Part shown: one piece after another, positions 53,975-62,767 of the stretch
How positions within the stretch are numbered: position 1 is the first letter of the stretch
Layout: every line of letters starts with the position of its first letter
DNA from: Maribacter algarum (ex Zhang et al. 2020)
GTDB lineage: Bacteria; Bacteroidota; Bacteroidia; Flavobacteriales; Flavobacteriaceae
Assembly: GCF_005885635.1 (NCBI RefSeq)
Contig: NZ_VATY01000002.1
Location: 868,001 to 932,000, forward strand
Reading direction: 5' to 3'
Length of the DNA: 64,000 nucleotides
Position numbers and translations under genes: made by a program
The notes under the pieces: generated by a model
Told to the model about the DNA's origin: nothing
Seen by the model: only the letters and a program-made list of their open reading frames with translations
The model's database searches: none

Positions 53975-54760
53975 CTAATGTTCAAAATGAAGCTCGTTTA
54001 GCAATAGTCCCGAGCCTGGTGCCACATAGTTTAGTTGCATTGAATTATTATTCAGAAGAGAATTTTCAATATCTGAAATACAAAGTTCTCCCTTGCCTAG
54101 CTGTATCAAAGCTCCCATCATCATGCGAATTTGATACCGCATAAATCCCTTTCCTTTTACATGCAATACGTATGAAGTTTTAGGAAAAAAGTTAGCGTGA
54201 AGAATTCTATTTGGACGGATTTCACAAAGCTCTAGTCGTCGAATGGATTGTGTATTTTCTTGAATACGTGCCGTATAGCTTGAAAAATCATGCTCCCCTT
54301 CAAATAATTTAGCAGCCTTCATCATTAGATCAATATCCAATTCATCGATGAGATTCGCAATAAAAGGGGCAGCAAACGGATGGTTTTTTGCTCCAAAGGA
54401 AAACAAATACGCATACTCTTTCACCTTACTGTTTTGGATAATATTAAACTTTTCATTTGTTTCTGAAATACCTGTAATCCTTATGTCGGGCGGCAGGTTC
54501 TTATTGAAAAGTTTTTGAAACCCATTCAAATCTGAAATGGGTTCATCGATAAAAAGTTCGAATGCAGCGTCGAGAGCAGAAACTTTGGCATCGGTACGAC
54601 CAGCGCCAAGAATCTTAAAATTCACGCCTGATGTAATATATTTTAAGGTTTTTAAGAGCATTTGCTCTATAGTCTTCTGTTCAGGCTGCTTTTGCCAACC
54701 ACTATAGCGAAAGCCCAAATATTGTAACCGTATTAGATAGTAAAAACGTCTCCTTTGCAT
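53975..54760 (-). CDS. truA: tRNA pseudouridine synthase A
   Basis: A 261-residue protein from the ATG at 54760; the longer frame begins with TTG at 54793. It converts uridines 38-40 in the tRNA anticodon stem to pseudouridine. The N-terminal RNA-binding strand is YLIRLQYLGFRYSGWQKQP, and the catalytic aspartate is in GAGRTDAKVSA. The usual DAGVHA reads DAKVSA here, as in some Bacteroidota. The C-terminal FMRYQIRMMMGALIQLGKGE block is conserved. Monocistronic. Confidence 0.9.
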   Translation of the reverse strand: MQRRRFYYLIRLQYLGFRYSGWQKQPEQKTIEQMLLKTLKYITSGVNFKILGAGRTDAKVSALDAAFELFIDEPISDLNGFQKLFNKNLPPDIRITGISETNEKFNIIQNSKVKEYAYLFSFGAKNHPFAAPFIANLIDELDIDLMMKAAKLFEGEHDFSSYTARIQENTQSIRRLELCEIRPNRILHANFFPKTSYVLHVKGKGFMRYQIRMMMGALIQLGKGELCISDIENSLLNNNSMQLNYVAPGSGLLLNELHFEH

Positions 54761-54870
54761 TCTTAAGACATATGGTTTATGGATGTTTGTCAAAACTAGA
54801 TATAAAATTGGTGCGGCGACAAAAGAAAATTTTTGTAATTTAAAAAACGAATCAACTAAACCAATTCAAT

Positions 54871-55311
54871 ATGTCAACTAATGTAAAAACAAAGCCACCT
54901 GTTTGGTTTTGGATTGTAAGTGTTTTAGCCCTGCTGTGGAATTTAATGGGTGTAGGAGCATATCTCGCAGATGCTTACATGAAAGATGAAATGATGGCGG
55001 CCTTTACAGAGGCGCAGAAAAGTATTTTTGAAAACCAACCAGCATGGGTTACTGGTGCATATGCCATTGCGGTTTTTGCTGGTGCTTTGGGTTGTATTGC
55101 CCTTTTATTGCGTAAAAAATGGGCCAAACCCTTATTTTGGTTATCAATCATAGCAGTAATATCTAGAACGATTTACTATTTCTTTCGGACAAATGCCACG
55201 GAAGTTTTCGATATGTTTCAAGGAACAATTATGCCGATTCTTGTAATTGTCATTGCTGGTCTATTACTAATAATAACTAAAATTGCCTCCGAGCGTAATT
55301 GGATTTCATAG
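54871..55311 (+). CDS. Four-span membrane protein
   Basis: A 146-residue protein with four membrane spans (about 10-32, 60-81, 86-104 and 115-136). The start MSTNVKTKPPVWFW and the aromatic PVWFWIVSVLALLWNLMGV first span recur in flavobacterial proteins that databases sometimes label 'sugar transporter', without visible evidence for transport. Function unknown. Monocistronic. Confidence 0.7.
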   Translation: MSTNVKTKPPVWFWIVSVLALLWNLMGVGAYLADAYMKDEMMAAFTEAQKSIFENQPAWVTGAYAIAVFAGALGCIALLLRKKWAKPLFWLSIIAVISRTIYYFFRTNATEVFDMFQGTIMPILVIVIAGLLLIITKIASERNWIS

Positions 55312-55474
55312 AATTATCAATATGAAATCTAAACAAATAAGAATCGTTTCACAACGTATTTAGAGCAATACCCAACATTCGTTGCGCTTCATCGAATTTT
55401 TTAAATAAAACAGAGTTGAGTTGCGTTCTTTACCACCAAATGGGAATCATTTAAACCCCCGAAGGTCCTATATA

Positions 55475-55954
55475 ATGAAGTCTATCTTAAAATTATTTAC
55501 TTTAAAACGTACGTATATACTATCAATATTTATATTGGTTTTACTGATTATTTTTAACTTTTATGGACCATATACTAGCCAATTTTACTTTTTTAAGCCG
55601 GCGAATTATATTTTTCCAATTTTGAGTGTTGGCCATTTCATATTTCTATATGTACTCTGGTTTAAAATAAAAGAGGATGAAATGACAGATCCTCAAATGC
55701 GGAATTTAGAATATGTACTTTATATTATTTTCCTAGTTTATGTTTATAAGGCTTTTGAGAGCATATACATATTATCAACTTACTGGGACTATGAGTTTCA
55801 TTTGTTGCCAGGCGCTTTTTTACCTATCGGTATATTACTTATGATATGCTATTTATTGCTCATAGGTACTACCCTTTTGCTTTTTAAATATAGAAAGGAC
55901 CGTGTTGGAGCATATAATTTCGATGATATGAATCATATCGATTCTTGGGAATAA
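55475..55954 (+). CDS. Hypothetical membrane protein
   Basis: A 159-residue protein from the ATG at 55475; a TTG at 55421 in the same frame would add 18 polar residues and is less likely. It has about four membrane spans (roughly 12-30, 42-60, 78-96 and 115-135) and a charged tail. No family recognised. It is very AT-rich. It ends 22 bases before a strong bidirectional terminator. Confidence 0.6.
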   Translation: MKSILKLFTLKRTYILSIFILVLLIIFNFYGPYTSQFYFFKPANYIFPILSVGHFIFLYVLWFKIKEDEMTDPQMRNLEYVLYIIFLVYVYKAFESIYILSTYWDYEFHLLPGAFLPIGILLMICYLLLIGTTLLLFKYRKDRVGAYNFDDMNHIDSWE

Positions 55955-55976
55955 ATAATTTAGTTACAGTCAAAAC

Positions 55977-56012
55977 AAAATGCCCTATGAAGAAATTCAT
56001 AGGGCATTTTCA
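55977..56012. terminator. Bidirectional rho-independent terminator
   Basis: A perfect 15-bp stem AAAATGCCCTATGAA (55977-55991) with TTCATAGGGCATTTT (55996-56010) and a GAAA tetraloop has A-rich and T-rich flanks. It lies between two convergent genes and can serve both. Confidence 0.95.
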
Positions 56013-56041
56013 TCTAAACAAAACAAACACCAACCTAAACC

Positions 56042-57937
56042 TTAATTTACCGTTATAGTTACTTTAACCAAGTTGTACCCACCTCTAGGGTCTGCATAGC
56101 CAACTACACCGGCAGGAGAAGAAATCACGCCTTTTCCAAATTGAATATCTTCAAGCTCGGAAACTCTTCGAATTGATGTATTCTCATCTGCTGCACCGGT
56201 GTTAGGCCCTACTTGTCTCATAGGCTGGTCAGCTCCGAATCCAATTACTTGGTCTACTTCTGTACCAGCATCATATAGATATGATTTTTCAGTCGCACCA
56301 TTTCCACTTTTTGGTGTTCCATTCGAATCAAACAATGGATAGCCAGCATTATTATAGGCTAAGAACCAATCGTTTGTGTTTACGAGCATTGTATTATAAC
56401 CGAATTTATACCCCGCAGGAACATCTTCTAAAGTAAATGTAAAACTCTGGCCCGGGGCTATCGGCATGGCCTCATTACTTTTAGCAACAGGAATTCCTAA
56501 AGTAGTATTGATGTAATCAAAAATGATTTGATTGTTTCCATCCTCCGCACTTTCTTCGATTCCGCTTCCAGGAACTGCAGCTTCTCCTTGAGTGAACACT
56601 GGATCACTTTCAGCATCGAAAGCATAAACCACTGCTGGCGCAAATACACTGTACGAAGAAGATAATCGTAATGGAGCGCCTGTACTCCCTGTTTCAGTAA
56701 ACCATCCATATAAATCGGAAGGGTCTCCTTGTACAGCAATTTTTGCTAAGCCTAGTTCTCTCTCAGCCTCACCTTCTGTAAATAAAGGATTGTCTAATGC
56801 GTGAACCACAGCGATACCTGGCGCTAAAATTACCGGTTCATTTGCATCCATTGCACCTCTTAGGTTTTTAATTAATAATCGGAATGTTCTTGTATTTTCA
56901 TCATATTCCAAGGTAACTTTTACCATTGATGTAACATCCGTCGTTATTATTCTAACAGTATTGTCATCATCAGGTTCGCCCGCTTCAGCACCACCGGGAA
57001 CAGATGTAATGGTCGCAGGATCTTCTTCTTCCGTTCCCGAATCCCATAAATAGATTTGATTTGTAATATCTCCTGTAACAGGATTTCCATTTTCAAATAA
57101 ATTAACACCTACACCTGCAGGAGCGTAAAACCAGTCATTTGAAACTACTTGCATCGTTGCAAAACTCAACTTGGTTCCTGGTGTAGCTTGAAAATCAAAC
57201 CAATAAGAACCGTTTTGATTTGCAACTGGTCCTGGAGTATCTGCCCCGTCAGGTGTATTGAATACCTGTACTGCTAAATAGTTGATAATGTTTGTAATGG
57301 TCACATTAAAACTGCTTGTTACGAATTCGGTGATTTGGTTAACCGCACCGAAGGTCAAAGTAGTGGTTTCGTTCCAGTCGGTAGCTACATCTCCTTCGCC
57401 ATCATAAGCAATTGAATTGTTTGGACTTCCAACAACCGCGACAAAATCTCCAGCAACCCATTGACCTGCAGTAACAGCTACATTCTCTCTAGCGCTTCCA
57501 GCAGCTCCCCATTGTACGAAATCAACAAGGGCATCTGGATTGGTAAACTCATTTGTGTTGTAAAGACCTAACCCGCCTTCATCATCAGGTAGACCATAGC
57601 TAACAACAAGATATTCCGCAGAAGCCAATTCAATACTCCCGCTAATAGGAGTAAGCGTTCCTATCTGAACATATTGACCAGGACCAAGACATAGCCAATA
57701 GTCAGCCAAATCTAAGCTTCCTGTTCCATTGTTTAGAATTTCAATTGTATCCTCTCCTTGATATCTAACCTCATTAATTACGACTGATACTTCCTCAGTT
57801 GTCATAGGTTGTTCTTGGGGTTGTTCCTCTTGCTGTTCTTCAGCAATTAAATTTGGAGTATCATCATTTTCACATGACATTAAACCTATTACTAGCAAAG
57901 CTGCTAGTGCACTCTTAACAAAATTTACTTTTTTCAT
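56042..57937 (-). CDS. Lipoprotein with lamin-tail and two spondin-like domains
   Basis: A 631-residue lipoprotein (lipobox LMSC, near residue 22) with a Glu/Gln-rich linker. A lamin-tail domain follows (about 50-200; VVINEVRYQGEDTIEI, then LASAEYLVVSYG). Next come two spondin-N-like domains: the first at about 205-370 (LAVQVFNTPDGADTPGPV, FDFQATPGTKLSFATMQ, SNDWFYAP, YLWDSGTEEE), the second at about 480-620 (FTFTLEDVPAG, NTNDWFLAY, YLYDAGTEVDQ). It is probably exposed at the cell surface; adhesion or matrix binding is plausible but unproven. The 3' end faces the bidirectional terminator. Confidence 0.82.
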   Translation of the reverse strand: MKKVNFVKSALAALLVIGLMSCENDDTPNLIAEEQQEEQPQEQPMTTEEVSVVINEVRYQGEDTIEILNNGTGSLDLADYWLCLGPGQYVQIGTLTPISGSIELASAEYLVVSYGLPDDEGGLGLYNTNEFTNPDALVDFVQWGAAGSARENVAVTAGQWVAGDFVAVVGSPNNSIAYDGEGDVATDWNETTTLTFGAVNQITEFVTSSFNVTITNIINYLAVQVFNTPDGADTPGPVANQNGSYWFDFQATPGTKLSFATMQVVSNDWFYAPAGVGVNLFENGNPVTGDITNQIYLWDSGTEEEDPATITSVPGGAEAGEPDDDNTVRIITTDVTSMVKVTLEYDENTRTFRLLIKNLRGAMDANEPVILAPGIAVVHALDNPLFTEGEAERELGLAKIAVQGDPSDLYGWFTETGSTGAPLRLSSSYSVFAPAVVYAFDAESDPVFTQGEAAVPGSGIEESAEDGNNQIIFDYINTTLGIPVAKSNEAMPIAPGQSFTFTLEDVPAGYKFGYNTMLVNTNDWFLAYNNAGYPLFDSNGTPKSGNGATEKSYLYDAGTEVDQVIGFGADQPMRQVGPNTGAADENTSIRRVSELEDIQFGKGVISSPAGVVGYADPRGGYNLVKVTITVN

Positions 57938-58083
57938 AATAATTATTTATGTTGTTTTTATTTAACACCACAAATTAACGGCCATGAAGTAACAGGTGAA
58001 TCACGAAGAAATAAACTTTACGAGAGAATTGTTTATAGTTCCGTTAGAAGTATTATGATTTCATTTGGATTTTAAAAAAGCAT

Positions 58084-58119
58084 AAAAAAAACACCTTAGA
58101 GTTTAGCCTAAGGTGTTTT
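58084..58119 (-). terminator. Rho-independent terminator of the repeat protein gene
   Basis: AAAACACCTTAG (58088-58099) pairs with CTAAGGTGTTTT (58108-58119), a perfect 12-bp stem. On the minus strand a run of eight T follows. It ends transcription of the gene that stops at 58141. Confidence 0.93.
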
Positions 58120-58140
58120 CAACACTAAACAATACTAGAA

Positions 58141-61100
58141 CTACCTAATTATCACTTTTTTCGAAACGAATTTGCCTTCTCCATTTGATATATTCAGAAT
58201 GTACAATCCTGAAGGCACAGATTGAATATCTAGAGAGATACCTTTCTGTACGACTTTCTGAATGTCTCTTTTAACAGAATTTCCTGCTAAATCTACCATG
58301 TTGACTTGAACATCGCTATTTCCAAATGACTTTAAGGAAACATTCAATATATCACTGGCTGGTAAAGGAAATACAGTCGCACTGGATTTTCCGCCTACGC
58401 TGGTTTCTTCCAAACGAACTACTTCAATTGCATTTGACAAGTCGAAGCAACCTTGTAAATCGTTGGCATTTAAATCGGGTTCGAGACCAACTAAGCCATC
58501 TTCGTAACGCAGGTACCATATCAAACAAGTACCTACTCCAGCAGCATTGAAGTCTACACCTTCTACAGCTTCCATAGTTGGAGGTAGTCCAAGAATCTTC
58601 CCTTGGTCATCAGTGATAACAAATGTGCTGTTGGTTCCAGAACGTTCTCCTGTTAGTTCTATTCCAGAAACATTATCAACTTCATCGTCGACAACAAATT
58701 CGAACGGTCCTCCAACGAGTGTACCCCCTTCAGTAACTATGCGAACCACGCTCACTGGATTGGAAAGGTCAAAGTTTCCTTTCAGGTCATTTGCATTTAG
58801 GTCTGGTGCTAGCCCTTTAAGACCTTCCTCATAACGCAAATACCAAATCAAGCATGTACCAGCTCCTGCACCGTCAAAGTCAACTCCTTCAACTGCTTCC
58901 AGTGTTGGAGGCAGACCAAGAATCTTTCCTTGATCATCGGTGATTACCCAAGAACTCATACTTCCAACGCGGTCTCCAGTTAATGAAAGACCTGAAACCA
59001 TATCGGGTGTACCATCTACACAGAACTCGAAAGGTCCTCCAACGATTTCTCCAGCTTCTACCATTACCTCTTCTGAACGTATCACCTCTACTCTATTTGA
59101 CAAATCGAAACAACCTTCAAGGTTACCGAGGTTGCCCTCTGCTTCCAATCCGGTAAGTCCGTCCTCATAACGCAAGTGATAGATAAAGCAAGTACCCGCT
59201 CCTGCACCGTCGAAATCTACTCCTTCTACTGCCGCCAAAGACGGAGGGGTTCCCAGGATGTTCCTGTCCTCATCGGTAATGACCCAGATACTATTTGTAC
59301 CGGCCCTTCTTCCGGTTAATTCAATTCCAGATACCATATCCGGCGTACCATCAACCGTAAAGTAGAACGGTCCTCCTACGAGGGTTCCCCCTTCGGTCTC
59401 CCTACGTACCACTTCTACGGGGTTCGATAAATCGAACGTTCCTTTGAGGTCATGGGCGTTCATTCCCATTTCAGCACCTTCCAGTCCATCCTCATAACGT
59501 AAGTACCAGATCAAACAAGTACCAGCTCCAGCTCCATCGAAGTTCACACCTTCCACTGCATCCAGTGTTGGTGGCAAACCAAGGATCTTTCCTTGATCAT
59601 CAGTAATCACCCAAGAACTGTTGGTTCCAACGCGATTACCTGTCAATGAAAGACCTGAAACCATATCGGGTGTACCATCTACACAGAATTCGAAAGGTCC
59701 GCCAACGATTTCTCCAGCTTCTGGAGCTGCTAAACGGTTTACCTCTACTCTGTTCGATAGATCGAAACAACCTTCAAGGTTACCGAGGTTGCCCTCTGCT
59801 TCCAATCCGGTAAGTCCGTCCTCATAACGCAAGTGATAGATAAAGCAAGTACCCGCTCCTGCACCGTCAAAATCAACACCTTCTACTGCTGCTAAAGACG
59901 GAGGGGTTCCCAGGATGTTCCTGTCCTCATCGGTAATGACCCAGATACTATTGGATCCTGCTCTTCTTCCTGTTAATTCAATTCCAGATACCATATCCGG
60001 CGTACCATCTACCGTAAAGTAGAACGGTCCTCCTACGAGGGTTCCCCCTTCGGTCTCCCTACGTACCACCTCTACGGGGTTCGATAAATCGAACGTTCCT
60101 TTCAGGTCATGGGCGTTCATCTCTGGTGCCAAGCCTTCAAGACCTTCTTCATATCGTAAATACCAGATCAAACAAGTTCCAGCTCCTGCACCGTCGAAGT
60201 TCACACCTTCCACTGCCTCCAGTGTCGGGGGAAGACCTAATATCTTGCCCTGGTCATCAGTAATTACCCAAGAGCGCATGCTCCCTGCACGGTCTCCGGT
60301 CAATGAAAGACCTGAAACCATATCTGGTGTACCATCTACACAGAATTCGAAAGGTCCGCCGACGATCTCACCGGCTTGCGGTGCACTTAATCTGTTTACC
60401 TCTACTCTATTTGACAAATCGAAACAACCTTCAAGGTTACCGAGGTTGCCCTCTGCTTCCAATCCGGTAAGTCCGTCCTCATAACGCAAGTGATAGATAA
60501 AGCAAGTACCAGCTCCTGCACCGTCAAAATCGACTCCTTCTACTGCCGCCAAAGACGGAGGGGTTCCCAGGATGTTCCTGTCCTCATCGGTAATGACCCA
60601 GATACTGTTGGTTCCAGCTCTTCTTCCTGTTAATTCAATTCCAGATACCATATCCGGCGTACCATCAACCGTAAAGTAGAACGGTCCTCCTACGAGGGTT
60701 CCCCCTTCGGTCTCCCTACGTACCACTTCTACGGGGTTCGATAAATCGAACGTTCCTTTCAGGTCATGGGCGTTCATTCCCATTTCAGCACCTTCCAGTC
60801 CATCCTCATAACGTAAGTACCAGATCAAACAAGTTCCAGCTCCTGCACCATCAAAGTCAACTCCTTCCACTGCCTCCAGTGTTGGTGGCAAACCAAGGAT
60901 CTTTCCTTGATCATCAGTAATCACCCAAGAACTGTTGGTTCCAACGCGGTCTCCAGTCAATGAAAGACCTGAAACCATATCGGGTGAACCATCTACACAG
61001 AACTCAAATGGACCACCAACGATTTCTCCAGCTTCTACCATTACTCCTTCAGAACGAATAACCTCTACTCCATTTGACAAATCAAAGCAGCCTTCCAGGT

Positions 61101-61833
61101 TACCAAGGTTAGCTTCTGCTTCTAGTCCAGTGAGTCCGTCCTCATATCGTAAATGATAGATGAAACATGTTCCGGCACCAGCACCATCGAAGTTTACACC
61201 TTCAACAGCTTCTAAACTTGGTGGGATACCTAAAATCTTTCCTTGATCATCCGTAATTACCCATGTGCTGTTCTTACCTGACCTTTTTCCCGTCAAGGAA
61301 ATACCAGATACCATATCGGGTGTACCATCAACGACAAAGTTGTAAGGCCCACCTACTAGCGTACCTCCATCAGGTTGATTTCGGTATACTCTAATTTCAT
61401 TTGAAAAGTCGAACTCCCCTTTCAGCGCTGATACATTGTTTCCTGCATCAAGTCCTTCAAGACCTGCTGCATAGCTCAGATGCCAAATCAGACAAACTCC
61501 AGCACCGGCGCCATCAAAGTTTACAGCTTCCGGATTTGGCGGTAAGCCCAATATTTTTCCATCCAAATCGGTAACAACCCACTGAGAGTTTTCGGTATTG
61601 TTGCATTCAAGTTGAATTCCCGACACATGGTCGGCTTGGCCATCACCAACGCAAAATTCGAAGGGTCCTCCTGTAATGGTACCGCCATCAATCGTAAAGA
61701 GCGCATCATTTGCATGAACAGATTGCCCCAAGAACAATGCCATACAAATAAGTGCAAACAAAGGCCAGTATATCCTTTGAGGGCTTTTGTTCGCATCATT
61801 AATTAATAGTAATTTTTTTTCCATCTTTTTCAT
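58141..61833 (-). CDS. T9SS-exported repeat protein, ten units of about 110 residues
   Basis: A 1230-residue secreted protein. A signal peptide lies at about residues 20-41 (LFLGQSVHA). Ten tandem units follow, the first starting near residue 51, at spacings of 106-112 residues. Each unit has GGPF-F-VDG, DMVSG, a WVITDDQGKILGLPP strand pair, DGAGAGTC and a closing FDLSN. Units 3-9 alternate between a CLIWYLRYE type with FEFCVDG and a CFIYHLRYE type with FYFTVDG. Two to three cysteines per unit may form disulphides. The last 80 residues are a T9SS type A sorting domain (VFPLPASDILNVSL, PSGLYILNIS, KKVIIR). It is likely a surface fibre or adhesin. A second ATG (residue 4) is an alternative start. 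Confidence 0.88.
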   Translation of the reverse strand: MKKMEKKLLLINDANKSPQRIYWPLFALICMALFLGQSVHANDALFTIDGGTITGGPFEFCVGDGQADHVSGIQLECNNTENSQWVVTDLDGKILGLPPNPEAVNFDGAGAGVCLIWHLSYAAGLEGLDAGNNVSALKGEFDFSNEIRVYRNQPDGGTLVGGPYNFVVDGTPDMVSGISLTGKRSGKNSTWVITDDQGKILGIPPSLEAVEGVNFDGAGAGTCFIYHLRYEDGLTGLEAEANLGNLEGCFDLSNGVEVIRSEGVMVEAGEIVGGPFEFCVDGSPDMVSGLSLTGDRVGTNSSWVITDDQGKILGLPPTLEAVEGVDFDGAGAGTCLIWYLRYEDGLEGAEMGMNAHDLKGTFDLSNPVEVVRRETEGGTLVGGPFYFTVDGTPDMVSGIELTGRRAGTNSIWVITDEDRNILGTPPSLAAVEGVDFDGAGAGTCFIYHLRYEDGLTGLEAEGNLGNLEGCFDLSNRVEVNRLSAPQAGEIVGGPFEFCVDGTPDMVSGLSLTGDRAGSMRSWVITDDQGKILGLPPTLEAVEGVNFDGAGAGTCLIWYLRYEEGLEGLAPEMNAHDLKGTFDLSNPVEVVRRETEGGTLVGGPFYFTVDGTPDMVSGIELTGRRAGSNSIWVITDEDRNILGTPPSLAAVEGVDFDGAGAGTCFIYHLRYEDGLTGLEAEGNLGNLEGCFDLSNRVEVNRLAAPEAGEIVGGPFEFCVDGTPDMVSGLSLTGNRVGTNSSWVITDDQGKILGLPPTLDAVEGVNFDGAGAGTCLIWYLRYEDGLEGAEMGMNAHDLKGTFDLSNPVEVVRRETEGGTLVGGPFYFTVDGTPDMVSGIELTGRRAGTNSIWVITDEDRNILGTPPSLAAVEGVDFDGAGAGTCFIYHLRYEDGLTGLEAEGNLGNLEGCFDLSNRVEVIRSEEVMVEAGEIVGGPFEFCVDGTPDMVSGLSLTGDRVGSMSSWVITDDQGKILGLPPTLEAVEGVDFDGAGAGTCLIWYLRYEEGLKGLAPDLNANDLKGNFDLSNPVSVVRIVTEGGTLVGGPFEFVVDDEVDNVSGIELTGERSGTNSTFVITDDQGKILGLPPTMEAVEGVDFNAAGVGTCLIWYLRYEDGLVGLEPDLNANDLQGCFDLSNAIEVVRLEETSVGGKSSATVFPLPASDILNVSLKSFGNSDVQVNMVDLAGNSVKRDIQKVVQKGISLDIQSVPSGLYILNISNGEGKFVSKKVIIR
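58960..61020. repeat. Tandem DNA repeat of about 330 / 660 bases in the adhesin gene
   Basis: The coding repeats are also very similar as DNA. Identical stretches such as TCGTAAGTACCAGATCAAAC-type and AGGTTACCGAGGTTGCCCTC recur every two units; one landmark (GTAAAGTAGAACGGTCCTCC) is found near 59359, 60020 and 60674, spacings of about 654-661 bases. The two-unit period means that A+B pairs were duplicated as blocks and probably still recombine. Confidence 0.8.
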
Positions 61834-62068
61834 TTTTTAGATTATCTAAACAAACTAAGCCATATATTATCAGGGAAAAGTCACGAAATCATAAACTTTA
61901 GTGCAAATCCTGTTAGGGTTTTGTGATACTTTCGACTAGTAGAAGGTTATTTCTCGAAACAGAACCAAAGAACAAAGCTGTTCACAGATAATTTTTAATA
62001 TTTATTTTTTTTGAATTGTCCGTGATATTTATGTGATACTTTTTAACTTCTTTCGTAACTTATTAATT

Positions 62069-62767
62069 ATGAAACAAATACTTATCATAGAAGATGATCC
62101 AGAAATCATAAAATTACTGGAGATACATCTCACCGACCTTATTTATTCCACCTCAAAAGCGATGGACGGAGAAGTTGGGCTCCGCATGGCGTTGGAAAAC
62201 GATTATGACCTTATTTTACTCGATCTTACACTGCCTACTTTGGACGGTGTTACTATTTGTAAAAGGTTAAGGGAGAAAAAGAACACCCCTATTATAATGC
62301 TCACCGCTAAATCAGAAGAAATTGATCGTGTCTTAGGATTGGAAATGGGCGCGGATGATTATATCACCAAACCTTTTAGCATTAGAGAATTACTTGCTCG
62401 AGTTAAAGCAGTGATGCGAAGAACCGATTCCACAAAGATGGACAAACAAAATTCTTCTGCAATATCTGCCGAAGGTTTGCTTATTGATATAGACCGTAGA
62501 AAGGTAGTTTTGGATGATAAAAAGGTTGAACTCTCACCTAAGGAATTTGAGCTTTTAGTGCTAATGGCATCAAATCCCGGAAGGAATTACAGTAGAACTG
62601 AACTATTAGATATGATTTGGGGCTACAATTTTGAAGGTTATGAGCACACTGTAAATTCACATATCAATAGATTACGTGCCAAAATCGAATCAGATATGGC
62701 AAACCCAACCTATATATTGACCACTTGGGGTGTAGGATATAAGTTTAATGAAGACATTGCCGTATGA
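62069..62767 (+). CDS. Response regulator, OmpR/PhoB family
   Basis: A 232-residue two-component regulator from the ATG at 62069 (MKQILIIEDDPE); the GTG at 62033 is rejected because it adds an unrelated hydrophobic stretch. The receiver (about 1-120) has the acidic pair EDD, the phospho-acceptor in LILLDLTLP and the lysine in YITKPFS. The winged-helix DNA-binding domain (about 132-230) has LSPKEFELLVLMASNPGR and VNSHINRLRAKIE. It overlaps the sensor kinase start (ATGA) and is divergent from the adhesin gene, which it might control. Confidence 0.93.
   Translation: MKQILIIEDDPEIIKLLEIHLTDLIYSTSKAMDGEVGLRMALENDYDLILLDLTLPTLDGVTICKRLREKKNTPIIMLTAKSEEIDRVLGLEMGADDYITKPFSIRELLARVKAVMRRTDSTKMDKQNSSAISAEGLLIDIDRRKVVLDDKKVELSPKEFELLVLMASNPGRNYSRTELLDMIWGYNFEGYEHTVNSHINRLRAKIESDMANPTYILTTWGVGYKFNEDIAV

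Noticed and set aside
58547-61156. A series of similar plus-strand frames opposite the adhesin gene
   Set aside because: They are antisense shadows of the repeated adhesin sequence. They recur only because the DNA repeats.
58141-61833. Possible CRISPR array, because of evenly spaced repeats
   Set aside because: The repeat unit is about 330 bases and lies within one continuous reading frame with signal peptide and sorting domain.
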